Positions 7,041 through 9,322 of a DNA stretch of 9,322 bases are shown here, piece by piece; within the stretch, counting starts at the first letter, position 1; every line of letters begins with the position of its first letter. The notes under the pieces are model-generated. The model had not been told where the DNA came from and ran no database searches. It saw only the letters and a program-made list of their open reading frames with translations. This DNA comes from an uncultured Clostridium sp. (GTDB lineage: Bacteria > Bacillota_A > Clostridia > TANB77 > CAG-508). Location: the NCBI GenBank assembly GCA_947244675.1, contig CAMXLV010000068.1:1-9322 (forward strand). The letters are read 5' to 3'. A program made the position numbers and the translations under genes.

Positions 7041-7200
7041 TTATTTCTCCTTTTAATTCCACTTAGTCTATCACAAAAAAGAACATTTTTAAAGTGGGGG
7101 GGAGAATTTGGGACAAGCACAAGTTCTGTATTTTGGAGATTAGGGATAATTTGGGACAGGCACACCTTCACCCCTGTTTTTAGGATAACTTAGATCAGCC
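7041..7200. other. Short intergenic region, unusually G-rich on the plus strand
   Basis: No gene fits here. The 7094-7175 stretch is purine-rich on the plus strand, opposite to its neighbours, and carries the two repeats listed separately. AAAAGGAG of recD2 is at its low end. No convincing promoter for recD2 or terminator for the upstream gene was found. Confidence 0.6.
7101..7164. repeat. Two direct copies of a GGGACARGCAC-type repeat
   Basis: AATTTGGGACARGCACA occurs at 7105-7121 and again at 7148-7164 (43-base offset). The flanking GGA at 7101-7103 and 7144-7146 also matches, with two mismatches over 21 bases. Read on the minus strand the core is TGTGCYTGTCCC. I recall this kind of core from dispersed REP-like elements tied to Y1 (RAYT/IS200-type) transposases in Clostridia and others, but that link is from memory. 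No transposase lies here. Confidence 0.55.
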
Positions 7201-7551
7201 TTATGTTTCATTTACATTATCTATTATATCCTTACACTCTTTCCATGTGGTAACTTTTAAGCAGTCATATTCCGATTCCATTTTTTTAGCTATTTCTTTT
7301 GTTTTATCCTCAGATTTTAAGTCTGCTACAATTATATTTTTTAAATAGTCTTCTTTTCCATACAGTATTTTGAATAAACTTGATCTTAAAAATCCCTCTA
7401 TTTTTTCTTCCTGATTTTTTACTGCTATAATTAAGTAAATTCCATTTGAATGAAAATTTGTATATGTAAATATGCTCATAATACTTTTTATAATTTCAAA
7501 AAAACCATAAATGGCAAGTGTCCAAAAAATGGTATTTAAGATAAACTCCAT
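7201..7551 (-). CDS. Small membrane-anchored protein with a partial GT-A-like fold
   Basis: 116 residues. The N-terminus is hydrophobic (about 3-31, one membrane helix or a long amphipathic anchor). Residues 37-56 (GIYLIIAVKNQEEKIEGFLR) resemble the first strand and helix of family 2 glycosyltransferases. IIVADLKSEDKTKEIAKKM (73-91) resembles their second strand with the D-x-S-x-D-x-T turn. A full enzyme needs another 100 or more residues including the DXD and acid-base motifs, which are absent. I infer a non-catalytic or regulatory relative; the function is unknown. GGAGG lies seven bases before the ATG (7549-7551). It stands alone between the rplQ terminator and recD2. Confidence 0.75.
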   Translation of the reverse strand: MEFILNTIFWTLAIYGFFEIIKSIMSIFTYTNFHSNGIYLIIAVKNQEEKIEGFLRSSLFKILYGKEDYLKNIIVADLKSEDKTKEIAKKMESEYDCLKVTTWKECKDIIDNVNET

Positions 7552-7587
7552 TATTCTGCCTCCTATGGTTTTATTATATGATTTTTT

Positions 7588-7615
7588 ATTATATTTGTGA
7601 TTTTGAATTAGTAAA
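7588..7615 (-). promoter_or_regulatory. Possible sigma-A promoter of the 7201-7551 gene
   Basis: On the minus strand TTTACT (7610-7615), 16 bases, TATAAT (7588-7593). A second TATAAT lies at 7573-7578 without a good -35 partner. It falls just after the rplQ terminator, where a new promoter is needed, but in very AT-rich DNA such boxes arise by chance. Confidence 0.4.
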
Positions 7616-7630
7616 TATCTCCTTTACAAC

Positions 7631-7655
7631 AAAAAAACCGGTAAATTCCGGTTTT
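7631..7655 (-). terminator. Strong intrinsic terminator of the rpoA-rplQ operon
   Basis: AAAACCGG (7634-7641) and CCGGTTTT (7648-7655) form an 8-bp stem with a 6-base loop. On the minus strand the stem runs into seven T (7631-7637). It begins 11 bases past the rplQ stop. Its four G:C pairs stand out in this AT-rich DNA. Confidence 0.9.
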
Positions 7656-7666
7656 CTTTTTATAAA

Positions 7667-8194
7667 TTATATAAGTTGTAATATAGCAACTTCTGCTCCA
7701 TCTCCACGTCTTGGACCTGCTTTGATAATACGAGTATATCCACCTACATTTTTACCAGCATATTTAGGAGCAATTTCATTAAATAATTTTGATGGTAAAT
7801 CAACATTATTTCCTTTGCTATCTTTTACCTTGTTTACTTTTCTCATAATCTTTCTTCTAGCATTTAATCTACTTGGCATATCTTTTTGTCTTTTTTCAGT
7901 AGTCTCTTCTTTTACTACCTTCAAATATTCTTTACCATTTTTGCTTTTTACCAATTCAGTCTCTTTATTTCCTTTTGAATCTAATTTAGCTTTTATCACT
8001 TTAACATCTACCATTTCAAAATTATCTTTTTCTTTAATGGCAAGTGATATAATACTATCTGCAATTGCTTTTACTTCTTTTGCTCTAGCAAGTGTAGTTT
8101 CTACTTTTCCATGCATGATTAAATCTGTTGTTAACGTTTTTAGCATTGCCATTCTAATATCTGTTGTTCTACCTAATTTTCTATTTATAGCCAA
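7667..8194 (-). CDS. rplQ: Large-subunit ribosomal protein bL17, extended form
   Basis: bL17 lies near the exit tunnel of the 50S subunit. N-terminal RKLGRTTDIRMAMLKTLTTD and C-terminal KLFNEIAPKYA...GGYTRIIKAGPRRGDGAEVAIL are classic. The protein is 175 residues against the usual 115-130. About 50 extra residues (roughly 57-107), rich in Lys/Glu/Val, interrupt the region before NARRKIMRKV. I choose the TTG at 8192-8194 as start, giving MAINRKLGR, because AAGGTGA (8200-8206) lies five bases upstream and the family usually begins M-A. A GTG three codons earlier (8201-8203) overlaps the ribosome-binding site and is less likely. It follows rpoA closely, in the standard S4-alpha-L17 order, and ends at a strong terminator. 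Confidence 0.95.
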   Translation of the reverse strand: MAINRKLGRTTDIRMAMLKTLTTDLIMHGKVETTLARAKEVKAIADSIISLAIKEKDNFEMVDVKVIKAKLDSKGNKETELVKSKNGKEYLKVVKEETTEKRQKDMPSRLNARRKIMRKVNKVKDSKGNNVDLPSKLFNEIAPKYAGKNVGGYTRIIKAGPRRGDGAEVAILQLI

Positions 8195-8225
8195 TTTTTT
8201 CACCTTCCTTTTTTACTTTAAACTA

Positions 8226-9173
8226 TTAATCGTCTTCTGAGGCAAAATCTAATCCTAAAGAATATAATTTTGCTGTTACTTCATCAAATGATTTTTTACC
8301 TAAATTTCTTACTTTCATCATGTCAGTTTCAGACTTATTCGTTAAATCTTCAACTGTAGCAATTCCTGCTCTTTTTAAACAATTAAAAGATCTAACAGAT
8401 AATTCTAATTCTTCAATTGACATTTCTAGTACTTTTTCTTTTTTAGACTCTTCTTTTTCTATCATTACTTGTGTATTTTTTGTTGCTTCTGATAAATCAA
8501 TAAATAGTTCAAGATGTCCTGTCATTACTTTAGCTGCTAAACTTAAAGCCTCATGTGCTTTTAAGCTTCCATCTGTCCATACTTCAATGACCAATTTATC
8601 ATAATCTACCATTTGCCCTACTCTAGTATTTTCTACTTGATAGTTGACTTTTTTTACTGGTGTATAGATAGAATCGATTGGAAGTACTGATATATCCTGA
8701 TTCGGTTTTTTATTTTTTTCAGCAGAATTATATCCTCTCCCTCTATCTGATGTCATTTCCATTTTTAAACTTCCACCTTCAGAAATGGTAGCTATATGTA
8801 ATTCTGGATTTAATATTTCAACAGTTCCATCTGTGATAATATCTGCTGCTGTAACTTCTCCTTCACCTTTAACTTCAATTCTTAGAACTTTTTCTTCGTT
8901 ATCTTCAAATTTTAGTCTCACATTTTTTAAGTTAACAATAATTTCAGGTACATCTTCTACTACATTTGGTATGGTAGAAAACTCATGTAATACTCCATCT
9001 ATTTTGACACTTGTTATGCTGCAACCTGGAAGTGATGATAATAAAATTCTTCTTAAAGAATTTCCTATTGTTACCCCATAACCTCTTTCTAATGGTTCAC
9101 ACACAAATTTTGCATAATTGTTTGTATCATCAACCTCTAGACATTCAATATTTGGCTTTTCAAATTCTATCAT
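8226..9173 (-). CDS. rpoA: DNA-directed RNA polymerase alpha subunit
   Basis: 315 residues, normal length. The N-terminal domain (1 to about 235) dimerises and nucleates beta/beta-prime assembly; the signature [20 protein letters not shown] is at 32-51 and HIATISEGG follows near 126-134. The C-terminal domain starts at about 251 ([21 protein letters not shown]) and ends with [12 protein letters not shown] and LGLDF. Arg261 matches the UP-element-contacting arginine of the E. coli subunit (265 there). AGGAGG lies five bases before the ATG at 9171-9173. It is cotranscribed with rpsD upstream, judging by order and strand, and with rplQ downstream. Confidence 0.99.
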   Translation of the reverse strand: MIEFEKPNIECLEVDDTNNYAKFVCEPLERGYGVTIGNSLRRILLSSLPGCSITSVKIDGVLHEFSTIPNVVEDVPEIIVNLKNVRLKFEDNEEKVLRIEVKGEGEVTAADIITDGTVEILNPELHIATISEGGSLKMEMTSDRGRGYNSAEKNKKPNQDISVLPIDSIYTPVKKVNYQVENTRVGQMVDYDKLVIEVWTDGSLKAHEALSLAAKVMTGHLELFIDLSEATKNTQVMIEKEESKKEKVLEMSIEELELSVRSFNCLKRAGIATVEDLTNKSETDMMKVRNLGKKSFDEVTAKLYSLGLDFASEDD

Positions 9174-9187
9174 TTTTACCTCCTAAT

Positions 9188-9210
9188 ATTTGAGAACGCC
9201 TTTCTCAAAT
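9188..9210 (-). promoter_or_regulatory. Hairpin just upstream of the rpoA ribosome-binding site
   Basis: ATTTGAGAA (9188-9196) and TTCTCAAAT (9202-9210) form a perfect 9-bp stem with a 5-base loop. In the minus-strand mRNA it ends a few bases before AGGAGG. No T run follows on that strand, so it is not a terminator for the operon; on the plus strand a T run does follow, but no plus-strand gene needs it. It may be a processing or translational control element, or an mRNA stabiliser. Confidence 0.5.
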
Positions 9211-9291
9211 TTTTCTAAAAACTTCTTAGGCTTATATTTAAGTAAAATTTTAAAGTTTCAATAAACCTTCTATTTTTACTTCCTACCCTTA

Positions 9292-9322
9292 TTATTTTGA
9301 GTAAAGCTCTACTATTAAATGT
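9292..9322 (-). CDS. rpsD: Small-subunit ribosomal protein uS4, last nine codons
   Basis: The minus strand from the window edge reads H-L-I-V-E-L-Y-S-K and then TAA at 9292-9294. This is the characteristic C-terminus of S4 (IVEFYSK in Bacillus). The position directly before rpoA and rplQ is the standard Firmicutes and Clostridia order. Only the end is in the window. The 118 bases to rpoA hold no further gene. Confidence 0.85.
   Translation of the reverse strand, partial: HLIVELYSK

Noticed and set aside
7056..7095. A sigma-A promoter for recD2 (TTTAAA, 17 bases, TAGACT on the minus strand)
   Set aside because: The boxes match consensus at only three and four of six positions, which is expected by chance in this composition.
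5674..9193. Several plus-strand open frames of 60-220 codons
   Set aside because: They lie antisense to recD2, rplQ and rpoA, have phenylalanine/serine/leucine-rich compositions expected of the reverse complement of lysine-rich genes, and show no family resemblance.
9211..9285. A promoter between rpsD and rpoA (TTGAAA ... TATAAG)
   Set aside because: The spacer would be 19 bases and the operon order suggests cotranscription; the evidence is too weak to list.
1..9322. tRNA, rRNA, riboswitch, T-box or CRISPR elements
   Set aside because: No cloverleaf, regularly spaced repeat array or recognisable riboswitch or T-box core was seen in the intergenic stretches, all of which are under 170 bases.

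Overview
The window is about 30% GC and all of its real genes lie on the minus strand. Ribosome-binding sites of the AGGAGG type are strong. A SpoVT gene with a forespore-type promoter points to a spore-forming lineage of Clostridia (Firmicutes), probably an uncultured or gut-associated one. This assignment rests on gene content and protein style, not on a database match.

Read in the direction of transcription (high to low coordinates), the window opens with the last codons of rpsD (S4), then rpoA and rplQ (an extended bL17), closed by a strong intrinsic terminator. A small membrane-anchored protein with a partial GT-A-like fold (7201-7551) follows. Next comes a short G-rich spacer with two copies of a GGGACARGCAC-type repeat, foreign in composition to its surroundings. 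Then comes a probable operon: recD2 (DNA helicase, 4801-7040), comF (4087-4743) and a large KAP-family P-loop NTPase (2033-4024) of unknown role. After it lie spoVT (1362-1916), a membrane-anchored FxLYD-like protein (757-1230) with a perfect consensus sigma-A promoter, and the 5' third of alaS (1-622).

The most remarkable feature is recD2. Its reading frame is broken twice, and each break needs a +1 shift (skip one C) at the same nonamer, CGG AAG TRA, where the unshifted frame meets a stop two codons after CGG. Skipping the C restores Gly-Ser at both sites. At the second site it restores the conserved helicase sequence HKSQGSEF. The total length then becomes a clean 745 codons plus stop. CGG is used in frame nowhere else in the window (about 2,800 codons read). 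This fits programmed +1 frameshifting at a rare or unassigned CGG codon, although paired mutations or assembly errors cannot be excluded from sequence alone. Immediately downstream, comF has no ATG, GTG or TTG ahead of its zinc finger and seems to start at ATT behind a good ribosome-binding site.

The rest is conventional: translation and transcription housekeeping (rpsD, rpoA, rplQ, alaS), DNA repair and uptake-related functions (recD2, comF), and sporulation control (spoVT). The KAP NTPase is the only obvious accessory gene. No tRNA, rRNA, CRISPR array or intact insertion sequence was seen.
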